Part shown: in pieces, positions 18,864-28,453 of the stretch
Numbering within the stretch: position 1 is the stretch's first letter
Layout of the letters: each line of letters starts with the position of its first letter
Assembly: GCF_001269385.1 (NCBI RefSeq)
Contig: NZ_CXOO01000003.1
Coordinates: 1 to 64,000, forward strand
Origin: Limnohabitans sp. DM1
Lineage (GTDB): Bacteria; Pseudomonadota; Gammaproteobacteria; Burkholderiales; Burkholderiaceae_C
DNA length: 64,000 nt
Direction: 5' to 3'
Notes under the pieces: model-generated
Told to the model about the DNA's origin: nothing
Seen by the model: only the letters and a program-made list of their open reading frames with translations
The model's database searches: none
Program-made: the position numbers and the translations under genes

Positions 18864-20096
18864 TCAGGCCAGATGGACCTTGGCAAACTTGCGCTTGCCC
18901 ACTTGAACGATGTAAGTGCCGGCTTCAAGCTTGAGGCCTTTATCGCTGACCACGCTCGAATCCACGCGCACGCCGCCTCCGTCGATCAGGCGTCCGGCCT
19001 CGGTGGTCGAGGGCGCCAAGCCTGCCGATTTGAGCAAAGCGCCAATGCCCATGGAGGCGCCCGACAAGGACACTTCAGGAATGTCGTCAGGCACGCCACC
19101 TTTGCTGCGGTTGATGAAGTCCTGCTCGGCGGCGTCTGCGGCAGCAGTGCTGTGGAAGCGCGCCGTGATTTCCTTAGCCAGCATGACTTTGGCGTCTTTG
19201 GGGTTGCGCCCGGCTTCGACTTCCTTTTTCAATGCCTCAATCTCGGCCATGGACTTGAAAGACAGCAAGGTGTACCAGCGCCACATCAGCGTGTCCGAAA
19301 TGCTCAGAACCTTGGCGAACATGCTGTTGGGCTCTTCGGCAATGCCGATGTAGTTGTTCTTGGACTTGGACATTTTGTCCACGCCGTCCAGCCCCTCCAG
19401 CAGAGGCATGGTCAAAATGCACTGCTGATCCTGACCATATTCCGCCTGCAGATGGCGGCCCATGAGCAGGTTGAATTTCTGGTCGGTGCCACCGAGCTCC
19501 AGGTCACTTTTCAGCGCCACCGAGTCGTAGCCCTGCATGAGCGGGTACAAAAATTCGTGCACGCTGATGGGCGTGCCTGCCTTGAAACGGTCATGGAAGT
19601 CGTTGCGTTCCATCATGCGGGCCACGGTGTATTTGGCGGCCAGCTGAATCATGCCCATGGAGCCCAAGGGCAGGCTCCATTCGCTGTTGTAGCGGATCTC
19701 GGTTTTGGACGGGTCCAGCACCAGGCTGGCCTGCTTGTAATAGGTTTCGGCGTTGAGCTTGATCTGCTCGGGCGTCAGTGGCGGGCGGGTGCTGTTGCGG
19801 CCAGAGGGGTCGCCGATCAGGCTGGTGAAGTCACCAATCAAAAAAATGACTTGATGCCCCAGGTCCTGCAGCTGGCGCATTTTGTTGAGCACCACCGTAT
19901 GACCAATATGGATATCAGGCGCGGTGGGGTCTAGCCCCAGTTTGATGCGCAGTGGCACGCCAGTGGCTTCGGATTTGGCCAGCTTTTGCAGCCAGTCTTC
20001 TTTGGGGATCAGCTCTTCGCAGCCCCTCAAAGTGACCTCCAAAGCATTCAAAGTGCTTTCTGTGACGGGGTATTTTGTAACAAGCGATTGATTCAT
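18864..20096 (-). CDS. tyrS: Tyrosyl-tRNA synthetase
   Basis: Charges tRNA-Tyr. A class I enzyme with HIGH ([12 protein letters not shown]) and KMSKS ([11 protein letters not shown]) motifs and a C-terminal S4 RNA-binding domain (about 345-410, [13 protein letters not shown]). At about 410 residues it belongs to the TyrZ-like branch common in betaproteobacteria. The start ATG 20096 ([11 protein letters not shown]) fits the family; ATG 20162 would add 22 residues. It is divergent from the M23 peptidase gene. Confidence 0.96.
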   Translation of the reverse strand: MNQSLVTKYPVTESTLNALEVTLRGCEELIPKEDWLQKLAKSEATGVPLRIKLGLDPTAPDIHIGHTVVLNKMRQLQDLGHQVIFLIGDFTSLIGDPSGRNSTRPPLTPEQIKLNAETYYKQASLVLDPSKTEIRYNSEWSLPLGSMGMIQLAAKYTVARMMERNDFHDRFKAGTPISVHEFLYPLMQGYDSVALKSDLELGGTDQKFNLLMGRHLQAEYGQDQQCILTMPLLEGLDGVDKMSKSKNNYIGIAEEPNSMFAKVLSISDTLMWRWYTLLSFKSMAEIEALKKEVEAGRNPKDAKVMLAKEITARFHSTAAADAAEQDFINRSKGGVPDDIPEVSLSGASMGIGALLKSAGLAPSTTEAGRLIDGGGVRVDSSVVSDKGLKLEAGTYIVQVGKRKFAKVHLA

Positions 20097-20237
20097 AAGG
20101 GTTTTTTCTTGGGTCAATTCGGTGTTGGCCCTTAAAATTGGCCTTTTCTTGAAGTCTCCCATTTTAGAGGCGACACCCCCCCATTCCTGCTGAGCACAGA
20201 TTGCCGATCAATTTGTGTCACCAATTTCCAATAAAAA

Positions 20238-21704
20238 ATGTCGTTTTTCACAACTCTTCGCCATCAGGTCTCATTGTTGAGCCTGAGCAGCTTGCAAAGG
20301 TTCAGCCAGCTTTTAGGCCGAACACTCCATAGCATTCAAAAAGGCCTTGCTTGGATCGATGGGCAGCACCCACAGCTGACCAAGTTGAGCCAGCCCGTCG
20401 TGCGTTTGCTGACTCGCCATCCCAAAACCATCAGCATCAGCTTGGCTTCGATCCTGCTGGCAGGCGGTGGGGGCGCGTTTGCAATTGTCAATCTGGGCCC
20501 TGACATCGCTGACCAACCCGTGGTCACAGTGACCACCCCCATCGAGATTCCGCAGCTTCAAGCCCAAGCTGGCCTTTTGGACCCTTCACAGTTGCGCTTG
20601 ACGCGCACTGACAGCACCCGCTCAGCTGACACACCCGAAAGCCTTTTGCGTCGCCTCGGCTTGGTCGATGCACAAGCGGCTGCTTTTTTGCGCAGCAACC
20701 CGCTGGCAAGGCTGGCTTTGCAGCAAGCCGGACGCTCGGTATCCGCTGAGTTAACCGGTGAGCAGTTGCTCAGCGAATTGAACGTACGCTGGCTCAAAAA
20801 CGACAGCGACACTTTTTTTCAACGCCTGAACATCCAGCGCACAGCCCAGGGCTTTCAAGCCTCTTTGGAAACATCGCCCATGAACACCAGCATCCGCATG
20901 ACGGGTGGCACGGTGGCCAGTTCTTTGTATGACGCTGCGGACGAGGCACTCTTGCCCGATTCCGTCATCAGCCAGTTGACCCAGATTTTCTCCAGCCAAA
21001 TCGACTTTCACCGCACTTTGCGCAAGGGCGCGCGGTTTTCCGTGGTTTATGAAGTGCTGGAAGCGGATGGCGAGCCCCTGCGCACAGGGCGCGTATTGAG
21101 TGCCGAGTTCAACAACGACAACAAGACCTATGAAGCGGTCTGGTTTCAAGAACCAGGACAAAAGGGTAATTATTACAGCCTGGATGGCAAGAGTCTGAGC
21201 CGCGCCTACCTCGCTTCACCTGTGGCTTTTTCGCGCAAAACAAGCGGGTTCAGCATGCGTTTGCACCCCATCTTCCAGACGATGCAGGCGCATCGCGGCG
21301 TTGACTACGCTGCGCCTACTGGCACACCGGCCCAAACAGTGGGAGATGGTGTGGTGGAGTTTGCAGGGGTTCAGGGCGGCTTTGGCAACATGGTCATCGT
21401 TCGCCATGGCAACAACCACACCACGGTGTACGCACACCTCAGCCGCATCCAGGTCCGCAAGGGTCAGACTGTGCAAAAAGGCCAGGTGGTGGGCGCAGTA
21501 GGCTCCACCGGCTGGTCAACCGGGCCTCACCTGCACTTTGAATTCCGCGTCAATGGCGTGCACGTTGATCCGCAAAAAATCATCCAGCAAGCACAAAGCT
21601 CGCCCATCAGCCCGGCTGCCATGGCCAAGTTCAATGGACTGGTCGCTCAGACCCGAAGTCAGCTACAGGCAGCCGCGCAAATGCGCGAAAGCAACATTCA
21701 ATGA
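20238..21704 (+). CDS. M23-family murein endopeptidase, membrane anchored (MepM-like)
   Basis: A 488-residue zinc metallopeptidase predicted to cleave peptidoglycan cross-links in the periplasm. A cytoplasmic segment of about 60 residues precedes one membrane helix (ISISLASILLAGGGGAFA). The catalytic M23 domain is at about 335-455: HRGVDYAAPTGTP holds the first His and Asp ligands, and GPHLHFEFRVNG the HxH. The middle region resembles the MepM/OapA N-terminal domains. It is followed by a strong terminator and then anmK, which recycles murein fragments. Confidence 0.9.
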   Translation: MSFFTTLRHQVSLLSLSSLQRFSQLLGRTLHSIQKGLAWIDGQHPQLTKLSQPVVRLLTRHPKTISISLASILLAGGGGAFAIVNLGPDIADQPVVTVTTPIEIPQLQAQAGLLDPSQLRLTRTDSTRSADTPESLLRRLGLVDAQAAAFLRSNPLARLALQQAGRSVSAELTGEQLLSELNVRWLKNDSDTFFQRLNIQRTAQGFQASLETSPMNTSIRMTGGTVASSLYDAADEALLPDSVISQLTQIFSSQIDFHRTLRKGARFSVVYEVLEADGEPLRTGRVLSAEFNNDNKTYEAVWFQEPGQKGNYYSLDGKSLSRAYLASPVAFSRKTSGFSMRLHPIFQTMQAHRGVDYAAPTGTPAQTVGDGVVEFAGVQGGFGNMVIVRHGNNHTTVYAHLSRIQVRKGQTVQKGQVVGAVGSTGWSTGPHLHFEFRVNGVHVDPQKIIQQAQSSPISPAAMAKFNGLVAQTRSQLQAAAQMRESNIQ

Positions 21705-21727
21705 AAAAGGGCCGCAAGGCCCTTTTT
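21704..21727 (+). terminator. Rho-independent terminator after the M23 peptidase gene
   Basis: A perfect 10-bp stem aaaaagggcc / ggccctttttt-type arms with a gcaa loop and a T run, starting at the last base of the stop codon. It should end transcription before anmK and, being symmetrical in its A/T tracts, could act on both strands. Confidence 0.85.
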
Positions 21728-21808
21728 CAATGGCCAGCCGGATTTTGATACTCTCGGTTAGCCCCCTGCACTCGCCCGCTTTTCGAACCCCTTGACGCTT
21801 TTCTCCGC

Positions 21809-22948
21809 ATGACCTCCTCTCACTACATAGGCCTGATGTCAGGCACTTCTCTGGATGGCGTGGACGGCGTGCTGGCGCGCCTGGACGAACAAGGTTCCAT
21901 TCAGGTGCTTTCTCATGCATTTGAACCGTTTGACGCCCCTTTTCGCTCCGCCTTGCTCCAACTGAACCAGCGAGGCGACGATGAACTGCACCGCAGCGCC
22001 CTGGCAGGCAACCAAATTGCCCGGCATTACGCGCAGGTGGTGCACGCCTTGCTGGACAAAAGTGTCTTGAAATCTGAGCACATCACGGCCATCGGCGCAC
22101 ACGGCCAGACCGTGCGCCACCGCCCGCTGGAGTTCGACGCAGACCCCGCCCGGCAACAGGCGGCGGTGGGCTACACGCTGCAGCTGAACAACCCATCTTT
22201 GCTGGCGGAACTCACAGGCATCGATGTGGTAGCGGATTTTCGCAGCCGCGACCTGGCGGCAGGTGGTCAAGGTGCCCCGTTGGTGCCCGCCTTCCACCAC
22301 GGCCTGTTTGCTCAGCCCGATGCCTGCGTGGCTGTGCTCAACATCGGCGGCATTTCCAACCTCAGTGTGTTGTCACCCAATGGCGATGTGCTGGGCTGGG
22401 ATTGCGGGCCGGGCAATGCCTTGATGGATTACTGGTGCCACACCCATACGGGCCAGGCTTTTGACCGCAATGGTGCCTGGGCCGCTTCAGGCCAGCGCGA
22501 CCCGGAGTTGCTCTACAGCATGTATCAAGAGCCCTTCCTTCACAGGCAACCGCCCAAAAGCACCGGGCGTGATCTTTTCAATCCGGTCTGGCTAACGCAA
22601 CACCTGGATGCATGTCCTGATGTGTCTGCTGCCGATGTGCAAGCCACGCTTTGCACCTTCACGGCACTGGCCTGCAGCCAGGACATCTTGCGCTTTGCAC
22701 CTGAAGCTCGCACCCTGATCGTGTGCGGCGGGGGCGCCTTGAATGACCATTTGATGCGTGAGTTGTCAGAACATTTACCCGGTGTGGCCGTGGTCAGCAG
22801 TGAACGCCATGGACTGCCGCCTCTTCAGGTCGAAGCCGCCGCCTTTGCCTGGCTGGCCTTCAAGACGATGCGCCGGGAAACTTCTAGCCTGCCAAGCGTC
22901 ACGGGCGCCAGAGGCACCCGTGTGTTGGGGGCAATCTACCCCCGCTGA
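21809..22948 (+). CDS. anmK: Anhydro-N-acetylmuramic acid kinase
   Basis: Phosphorylates and opens 1,6-anhydroMurNAc during cell-wall recycling, giving MurNAc-6-phosphate. It has 379 residues. The N-terminal GLMSGTSLDGVDG phosphate loop, GAHGQTVRHRP, DFRSRDLAAGGQGAPLVP, NIGGISNL, DCGPGNALMD and the C-terminal CGGGALNDHLM are all family hallmarks. It follows the murein peptidase gene but has its own transcript because a terminator intervenes. Confidence 0.97.
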   Translation: MTSSHYIGLMSGTSLDGVDGVLARLDEQGSIQVLSHAFEPFDAPFRSALLQLNQRGDDELHRSALAGNQIARHYAQVVHALLDKSVLKSEHITAIGAHGQTVRHRPLEFDADPARQQAAVGYTLQLNNPSLLAELTGIDVVADFRSRDLAAGGQGAPLVPAFHHGLFAQPDACVAVLNIGGISNLSVLSPNGDVLGWDCGPGNALMDYWCHTHTGQAFDRNGAWAASGQRDPELLYSMYQEPFLHRQPPKSTGRDLFNPVWLTQHLDACPDVSAADVQATLCTFTALACSQDILRFAPEARTLIVCGGGALNDHLMRELSEHLPGVAVVSSERHGLPPLQVEAAAFAWLAFKTMRRETSSLPSVTGARGTRVLGAIYPR

Positions 22949-22981
22949 CTCAGGGCAAGCGTTGCTCGCCCATGGCTCAGT

Positions 22982-23347
22982 TCAAGTCGAAAACGATGAG
23001 CCGCAGCCGCAGGTGGATGTGGCATTCGGATTCTTGATCACAAACTGGGCACCTTGCAGGTCTTCCTTGTAGTCAATCTCTGCACCGATCAGGTACTGAT
23101 AGCTCATGGCATCGATCAGCAAGGACACACCGTTCTTGCTCATGGTGGTGTCGTCTTCGTTGGTGATTTCATCGAAGGTGAAACCGTACTGGAAGCCTGA
23201 GCAGCCCCCGCCCTGCACAAATACGCGCAGCTTCAGATCCGGGTTGCCCTCTTCGGCGATCAGGTCGGCCACTTTGGCGGCGGCGCTGTCGGTGAAGACA
23301 ATCGGTGCGGGCATTTCGGTCTGGATATTTTCTGCAACAGCGCTCAT
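22982..23347 (-). CDS. erpA: Iron-sulfur cluster insertion protein ErpA
   Basis: A-type carrier that delivers Fe-S clusters to apo-enzymes such as IspG/IspH. It has 121 residues. The three cluster Cys are in [11 protein letters not shown] and the C-terminal TCGCGSSF. It lies downstream of rplM-rpsI in the same direction, a common betaproteobacterial order, but a terminator after rpsI separates it. Confidence 0.96.
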   Translation of the reverse strand: MSAVAENIQTEMPAPIVFTDSAAAKVADLIAEEGNPDLKLRVFVQGGGCSGFQYGFTFDEITNEDDTTMSKNGVSLLIDAMSYQYLIGAEIDYKEDLQGAQFVIKNPNATSTCGCGSSFST

Positions 23348-23461
23348 GGTGTTTCTCCGGGTTCAATGACAAATAGTATAGCGCGCTTGTCGGGAATTAC
23401 AGACCTGCCCGTCAGTAACGCTACTGGGCATATGGGCATATGCGTTCGCCCTCTCAAAAAC

Positions 23462-23494
23462 AAAAAGCCGCCACGGTGAACCGGGCGGCTTTTT
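23462..23494 (-). terminator. Rho-independent terminator of the rplM-rpsI operon
   Basis: An 11-bp stem (aaaaagccgcc / ggcggcttttt) with an 11-base loop, 20 bp past the rpsI stop and followed by T residues on the minus strand. Confidence 0.88.
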
Positions 23495-23514
23495 GGCGAA
23501 GCAGGAAAAGCGGA

Positions 23515-23907
23515 TTAACGCTTGGAGAACTGCTTGCGGCGACGAGCAGAGTGCAAGCCAACCTTTTTACGTTCGACTTCACGGGCGTCACGGGTGACAA
23601 AACCAGCTTGGCTCAGCACAGGCTTGAGCGAAGCATCGTAGTCAATCAGGGCGCGGGTGATGCCGTGGCGCGATGCGCCGGCTTGACCGGATTCGCCACC
23701 GCCGTGCACATTGATCATGATGTCGAAAGTTTCGGCATGGTTGGTCAACATGAGGGGTTGCTTGGCGATCATGATCGAAGTCTCGCGGCCGAAGTAGGCT
23801 TGGATGTCCTTGCCGTTGACCGTGATCTTGCCAGTGCCTTTTTTCAGAAACACGCGGGCGACGCTGGATTTGCGACGGCCTGTGCCATTGTTCCATTCAC
23901 CAATCAT
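23515..23907 (-). CDS. rpsI: 30S ribosomal protein S9
   Basis: 130 residues, full length. [18 protein letters not shown] at the start, [19 protein letters not shown] in the middle and the basic tail [14 protein letters not shown], whose last Arg reaches the P-site tRNA, identify S9. It is 11 bp downstream of rplM and co-transcribed. Confidence 0.98.
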   Translation of the reverse strand: MIGEWNNGTGRRKSSVARVFLKKGTGKITVNGKDIQAYFGRETSIMIAKQPLMLTNHAETFDIMINVHGGGESGQAGASRHGITRALIDYDASLKPVLSQAGFVTRDAREVERKKVGLHSARRRKQFSKR

Positions 23908-23918
23908 CTCAAGGCTCC

Positions 23919-24350
23919 TTAGATGTCCAGCACTTTAGGCTGTTGGGCGGTGTGTGGGTGCTCTGCGCCGCCATACACCTTGAGTTTCTTGATCATGGCG
24001 TAACCGAGTGGGCCCTTGGGCAGCATGCCCTTGACAGCCTTCTCGAGTGCGCGGCCAGGGTGCTTGGCTTGCATGTCGCGGAAGTTGGTGGCAGTGATAC
24101 CGCCGGGATAGCCCGAATGACGGTAATACACTTTGTCCAGTGTCTTGGTGCCAGTCACTTTGAGCTGGGCAGCATTGATAATGACGATGAAGTCACCGGT
24201 GTCGACGTGAGGCGTGTAAATGGCCTTGTGTTTGCCGCGCAAACGGAGAGCAACTTCGCTGGCTACTCGTCCGAGGACCTTGTCGGTCGCGTCAATCACA
24301 AACCACTCGTGCACGACCTCAGCGGGTTTGGCGCTGAAAGTTGTTGTCAT
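23919..24350 (-). CDS. rplM: 50S ribosomal protein L13
   Basis: 142 residues. [30 protein letters not shown] and [11 protein letters not shown] are diagnostic. ATG 24350 ([12 protein letters not shown]) is the conserved start. An mRNA leader of about 140 nt precedes it; in other bacteria L13 or S9 leaders are sites of autoregulation, but I see no recognisable structure beyond a small ggttcc/ggaacc hairpin near 24402-24420. Confidence 0.98.
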   Translation of the reverse strand: MTTTFSAKPAEVVHEWFVIDATDKVLGRVASEVALRLRGKHKAIYTPHVDTGDFIVIINAAQLKVTGTKTLDKVYYRHSGYPGGITATNFRDMQAKHPGRALEKAVKGMLPKGPLGYAMIKKLKVYGGAEHPHTAQQPKVLDI

Positions 24351-24497
24351 GAGTTTTCTCTTTGAAGAAAGGTTTGTCGGGCCCTTTTCCACGGTCGGTG
24401 TTCCTCTGTTGGGAACCTCTTAGGTGGGAGATTGCTTGAACCTTTTCAGGTTTGGACGTCTTCGCCGCGGGGCCACAAAATCGCTGCGAAGCCCGCC

Positions 24498-24503
24498 ATT
24501 ATA
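24498..24503 (-). promoter_or_regulatory. Probable -10 box of the rplM-rpsI promoter
   Basis: The minus strand reads TATAAT preceded by cg (extended context tttttcgTATAATgg). Seventeen bases upstream lies TTCTGC as a weak -35. This predicts a transcript start near 24491. The box lies 45 bp from the divergent rlmJ start, so the two promoters share this gap. Confidence 0.65.
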
Positions 24504-24547
24504 CGAAAAATCAAGGACTTGCAGAAGTTATTGGTTACCATCGACGC

Positions 24548-25435
24548 ATGTTCAGTTACCGACACGCTTTCCACGCGGGCAACCATGCCGATGTGCTCAA
24601 ACACATCACCTTGCTCGCCACCATGCGCCACCTCATGCAAAAAGAGGCCGGCATCACCCTGATCGACACCCATTCAGGAGCTGGCCTGTACCGACTGGAC
24701 GGCGATTACTCCCAAAAAGGCGCCGAAGCTGAAGACGGTCTGTTCAAACTTCTGGCTGCCCTCGAAAAGCTGGACAGCATCCCCGAGCCGATTGAAGATT
24801 ATCTGGAACAAATCTCCAGCTTTAATCCTAACGGACAAGCCCGCGTTTACCCAGGATCGCCCTTTTTGATGCAGCGCCTGATGCGTCACGAGTCGCGTGA
24901 TCGCCTGCGCCTGTTTGAGCTGCACCCCACAGACAGCAAATCGCTGATGTCCAACATCGCCCAGCTGGATGCGGGCCGCAGCATCACCGTCAGCCGAGAA
25001 GACGGCTTTGAGGCCCTCAAGAAACTTTTGCCGCCACCGGCATCGGCCACAGGCTCCAAGCGGGCCATGGTGTTGATCGACCCCAGCTATGAGATCAAAT
25101 CAGATTACAGCAAAGTCGCTAACGTCATTCAGGAATACCTCAAGCGCTTTTCGACCGGCACGTATCTGGTTTGGTACCCCATCATCCCGCGCCCCGAAGC
25201 GCACGAGCTGCCACGCCGCCTGCGCACCCTTGCCAACCAGGCTCAAAAGCCCTGGCTCAACGCCACGCTTGCCATTGGCCGCGGTCCCGGCGACGAGGGC
25301 GGTCTGGTGGCCAGCGGCATGTTCGTGATCAACCCGCCTTTCACCCTGAAGGACCAAATCCGCAAAGCACTGGACGTGGTCGGCCCTGCGCTGGCACGTG
25401 GTACAGGTAAGAGCTGGCAAGTCGAATCTTCTTGA
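24548..25435 (+). CDS. rlmJ: 23S rRNA (adenine-2030-N6)-methyltransferase RlmJ
   Basis: Methylates A2030 of 23S rRNA. About 295 residues from ATG 24548 (MFSYRHAFHAGNHADVLKH, the strongly conserved start); longer upstream frames run into the rplM promoter. DTHSGAGLY forms the SAM-binding loop. The catalytic motif reads DPSYE rather than the DPPYE of E. coli; it still offers the Asp and aromatic residue used by N6-adenine methylases. Confidence 0.94.
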   Translation: MFSYRHAFHAGNHADVLKHITLLATMRHLMQKEAGITLIDTHSGAGLYRLDGDYSQKGAEAEDGLFKLLAALEKLDSIPEPIEDYLEQISSFNPNGQARVYPGSPFLMQRLMRHESRDRLRLFELHPTDSKSLMSNIAQLDAGRSITVSREDGFEALKKLLPPPASATGSKRAMVLIDPSYEIKSDYSKVANVIQEYLKRFSTGTYLVWYPIIPRPEAHELPRRLRTLANQAQKPWLNATLAIGRGPGDEGGLVASGMFVINPPFTLKDQIRKALDVVGPALARGTGKSWQVESS

Positions 25436-25542
25436 GCGTTGAGCGTTGGGCGTTTGAGGTTGGCCTTGAACCCTGAACGCGGAACGCTGGGTGTTACAGC
25501 CCAAAAGACGGACTCAGGGAAAATCCTGATGCAACGGGCGAA

Positions 25543-25578
25543 AATTAACCGACCGATCGGTCGGTTAATTGTTATACT
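25543..25578 (+). promoter_or_regulatory. paaA promoter with a perfect 28-bp palindromic operator
   Basis: Bases 25543-25570 form a perfect palindrome with the half-site aattaaccgaccga and its complement. A -10-like TATACT follows at 25573-25578. The accgaccg/cggtcggt core is the form bound by TetR-family PaaR repressors in other betaproteobacteria, which release DNA when phenylacetyl-CoA accumulates. The palindrome lies just upstream of the -10, where a bound repressor would block polymerase. No regulator gene is in the window. Confidence 0.8.
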
Positions 25579-25626
25579 ACGGCCAGCGCCACGATCATTC
25601 CATCCTGTCCGGCGCGGGAGAAGCCC

Positions 25627-26655
25627 ATGTACACGCAATCCTTTAGCGTTTCCGACCAGGACGACGCGAAGTCCGCAGGCCTTAAGGCCGTCCCCAAACA
25701 AGCCAGCGCCAGCGAACAAGCGCTGCAGGCCCAATTCGACGAGCGCATCGACGCCGATGGCCGCATCGAGCCCCGCGAGTGGATGCCTGAGGCCTACCGC
25801 AAGACCTTGGTGCGCCAGATCAGCCAGCACGCCCACAGCGAAATAGTCGGCATGCTGCCCGAAGGCAACTGGATCAGCCGCGCCCCCAGCCTCAAACGCA
25901 AAGCCATTCTGATTGCCAAAGTGCAAGACGAAGCCGGCCACGGGCTCTATTTGTATAGCGCCGCAGAAACCTTGGGCACCAGCCGCGACCAAATGCTGGA
26001 CGCCCTGCACAGCGGCAAGGCCAAGTACAGCTCCATCTTCAACTACCCCACCCTCAACTGGGCCGATGTGGGCGTGGTCGGCTGGCTGGTCGATGGCGCG
26101 GCCATCATGAATCAGATCCCGCTGTGCCGCTGCTCGTATGGCCCTTATGCCCGTGCCATGGTGCGCGTGTGCAAAGAAGAAAGCTTCCACCAGCGCCAAG
26201 GCTACGAAGCCCTGCTGGTCATGATGCAAGGCACGGCCGAGCAAAAAGCCATGGTGCAAGACGCCGTCAACCGTTGGTGGTGGAAGTGCCTGGCCATGTT
26301 CGGGCCGCCCGACGCCGACAGCCCCAACAGCGCGCAAGGCATGCGCTGGGGCATCAAGCGCATCAGCAACGACGACCTGCGCCAGAAGTTTGTGGACGCC
26401 ACCGTGCCACAAGCCAAGGTGCTGGGCGTGACCCTGCCCGACCCCGACCTGAAATGGAACGAAGAGCGCCAAGCCCACGACTACGGCCAGATCGACTGGG
26501 ACGAGTTCTGGGCCACGGTGAACGGCAACGGCCCCTGCAACAAGGAACGTCTGGGCACCCGCGTCAAGGCCTGGAACGACGGCGCCTGGGTGCGCGAAGC
26601 GGCTCTGGCCCACGCCAAGAAACAACAAGCGCGTCAACTGAAGGAAGCAGCATGA
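25627..26655 (+). CDS. paaA: 1,2-phenylacetyl-CoA epoxidase, catalytic subunit PaaA
   Basis: Diiron subunit of the ring-epoxidising monooxygenase of aerobic phenylacetate degradation. It has 342 residues. The ferritin-like ligands are visible: [26 protein letters not shown] and [17 protein letters not shown] ribosome site (gggagaag) precedes ATG 25627. First gene of paaABCDE; its stop overlaps the paaB start in ATGA. Confidence 0.97.
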   Translation: MYTQSFSVSDQDDAKSAGLKAVPKQASASEQALQAQFDERIDADGRIEPREWMPEAYRKTLVRQISQHAHSEIVGMLPEGNWISRAPSLKRKAILIAKVQDEAGHGLYLYSAAETLGTSRDQMLDALHSGKAKYSSIFNYPTLNWADVGVVGWLVDGAAIMNQIPLCRCSYGPYARAMVRVCKEESFHQRQGYEALLVMMQGTAEQKAMVQDAVNRWWWKCLAMFGPPDADSPNSAQGMRWGIKRISNDDLRQKFVDATVPQAKVLGVTLPDPDLKWNEERQAHDYGQIDWDEFWATVNGNGPCNKERLGTRVKAWNDGAWVREAALAHAKKQQARQLKEAA

Positions 26656-26948
26656 GCACACCCGCACTCAAGGAATGGCCCCTCTGGGAAGTTTTTGTCC
26701 GCAGCAAGCAGGGCCTGGAGCACAAACACTGCGGCAGCCTGCACGCGTCTGACGCCCAACACGCGCTGCAGATGGCCCGTGACGTCTACACCCGCCGCCA
26801 GGAAGGCGTGAGCATCTGGGTGGTCCCCTCGGCCACCATCTCGGCCAGCGAGCCCAACGACAAGAGCGAATTCTTCGAACCCGCCAGCGACAAGGTGTAC
26901 CGACACCCCACCTTCTACCAAATCCCCGACGAAGTCGGTCACATGTGA
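26652..26948 (+). CDS. paaB: 1,2-phenylacetyl-CoA epoxidase subunit PaaB
   Basis: A 98-residue subunit that bridges PaaAC heterodimers in the epoxidase. [24 protein letters not shown] and [17 protein letters not shown] are the conserved core. ATG 26652 overlaps the paaA stop by four bases. Confidence 0.96.
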   Translation: MSTPALKEWPLWEVFVRSKQGLEHKHCGSLHASDAQHALQMARDVYTRRQEGVSIWVVPSATISASEPNDKSEFFEPASDKVYRHPTFYQIPDEVGHM

Positions 26949-27055
26949 ACGGCTACTGCGAAGGCTTCGTGCAGCGTTGCGGCGGTTCGCCGTGCGCTTC
27001 GCTTCTAGCACTGTCTTCGCCGCCGCGCCTTGCCTGAAACCTTCTCGCTACCCCT

Positions 27056-27838
27056 ATGAATGCTCCAACTGAATATCTATTGCACCTTGCCGACAACGCC
27101 CTGATCCTCGGTCAGCGCAATGCCGAATGGTGCGGCCACGGCCCCATCCTCGAGGAAGACATTGCGTTGTCCAACAACAGCCTCGACCTGATCGGTCAAG
27201 CCCGCATGTTGTACCAACACGCTGCAGCGCAAATCGGAAACGGAGCGACCGAAGACACCTTGGCGTATTTCCGCGACGTGCCAGATTTTCGCAACTACAC
27301 CCTGTGCGAATTACCCCACATGCCGTTGATGACCGCCACCTCGGCTGGCGATCGCGATTTTGCGATGACCATCGTGCGCAACGTCCTCTACAGCAGCCTG
27401 ATGGTGCTGGTGTGGGACCAGCTGCAAAATTCCAAAGACGCGCAACTGGCCGCGATCGCCGCCAAGTCGCTCAAGGAAGTGCGCTACCACCTGCGCCACT
27501 CACGCGACTGGCTGGTACGCTTGGGCGACGGCACCGAACGGTCACACGCCAAGGCACAAACCGCGATCGACCAGCTGCTGCCCTACACACAAGAATTCTG
27601 GAGCGCCAGCCCGCAAGAAGCAGCGGCCCTTGCCAACGGCACCGGCATCGACATGGCCGCGCTGCAAGCGGACTGGAACCGCATCGTGGATGAGGCCCTT
27701 CAAGAGGCCACGCTGCAACGACCCGCTGCAGGCGGCTTTGTGCCCACAGGCAAGCAAGGCATCCACTCGGAACATCTGGGCTTCGTGCTGGCCGAAATGC
27801 AAAGCCTGGCGCGACAGCACCCGGGCGCCACTTGGTAA
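27056..27838 (+). CDS. paaC: 1,2-phenylacetyl-CoA epoxidase subunit PaaC
   Basis: Structural partner of PaaA with a ferritin-like fold that lacks iron. It has 260 residues. EYLLHLADNALILGQRNAEWCGHGPILEEDIAL and YHLRHSRDWLVRLGDGTERSH are typical. It is preceded by a 107-bp gap after paaB with no recognisable feature, which is unusual in an otherwise tight operon. Confidence 0.95.
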   Translation: MNAPTEYLLHLADNALILGQRNAEWCGHGPILEEDIALSNNSLDLIGQARMLYQHAAAQIGNGATEDTLAYFRDVPDFRNYTLCELPHMPLMTATSAGDRDFAMTIVRNVLYSSLMVLVWDQLQNSKDAQLAAIAAKSLKEVRYHLRHSRDWLVRLGDGTERSHAKAQTAIDQLLPYTQEFWSASPQEAAALANGTGIDMAALQADWNRIVDEALQEATLQRPAAGGFVPTGKQGIHSEHLGFVLAEMQSLARQHPGATW

Positions 27839-27853
27839 ACCTGCTGGGCCACC

Positions 27854-28432
27854 ATGACCACACCGACCCTCACAGCCAGCGCAGCAGAACAGCCACAGGA
27901 TCGCCACGCTTCACTCGCGATGACGGACACTGAACAACGCGCCTGGGCCCTGCTCGAACACCTGAGCGACCCGGAAATCCCCGTGGTTTCGCTGCGCGAG
28001 CTGGGCATCCTGCGTGACGTGCGCGAGGGCGCTTCAGGGCTGGAAGTGGTCATCACCCCCACCTACAGCGGCTGCCCCGCCATGGGTCAGATCGAAGACG
28101 ACGTGAAAACCGCGCTGGCTACAGGCGGCTTGCAAGCCACAGTGGTCACGCAACTGGCCCCCGCCTGGACCACCGACTGGATGACCGAGACCGCACGCGA
28201 AAAACTGCGGGCCTATGGCATTGCACCACCACACGCCTGCGCCAGCACGCCATCGGGTGCGGCCAGCGTGGTGCAGTTCGCCGCACGCGGGCCCCAGGTC
28301 CAAGTGGTCAACTGCCCGCAATGCGGCTCAGCCAACACCACCGAAACCTCCCATTTCGGCTCCACAGCCTGCAAGGCCCTGTACAGGTGCCTCGACTGCA
28401 TGGAACCGTTCGACTACTTCAAACCCTACTGA
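27854..28432 (+). CDS. paaD: Phenylacetyl-CoA epoxidase maturation protein PaaD
   Basis: MIP18/DUF59-family protein needed to mature the epoxidase metal centre. DPEIPVVSLRELGILRDV and TPTYSGCPAMGQIEDDV form the MIP18 core. Two C-terminal CxxC pairs (NCPQCGSANT ... YRCLDCMEPF) form a zinc ribbon. The first 22 residues look foreign: the stretch encoding about RHASLAM matches, on the reverse strand, the VIASEAWRS-type peptide of a widespread intergenic repeat. The true start may be ATG 27920 (MTDTEQRAW). Confidence 0.92.
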   Translation: MTTPTLTASAAEQPQDRHASLAMTDTEQRAWALLEHLSDPEIPVVSLRELGILRDVREGASGLEVVITPTYSGCPAMGQIEDDVKTALATGGLQATVVTQLAPAWTTDWMTETAREKLRAYGIAPPHACASTPSGAASVVQFAARGPQVQVVNCPQCGSANTTETSHFGSTACKALYRCLDCMEPFDYFKPY

Positions 28433-28453
28433 ACCGAAAAAGAGCGAACCATC

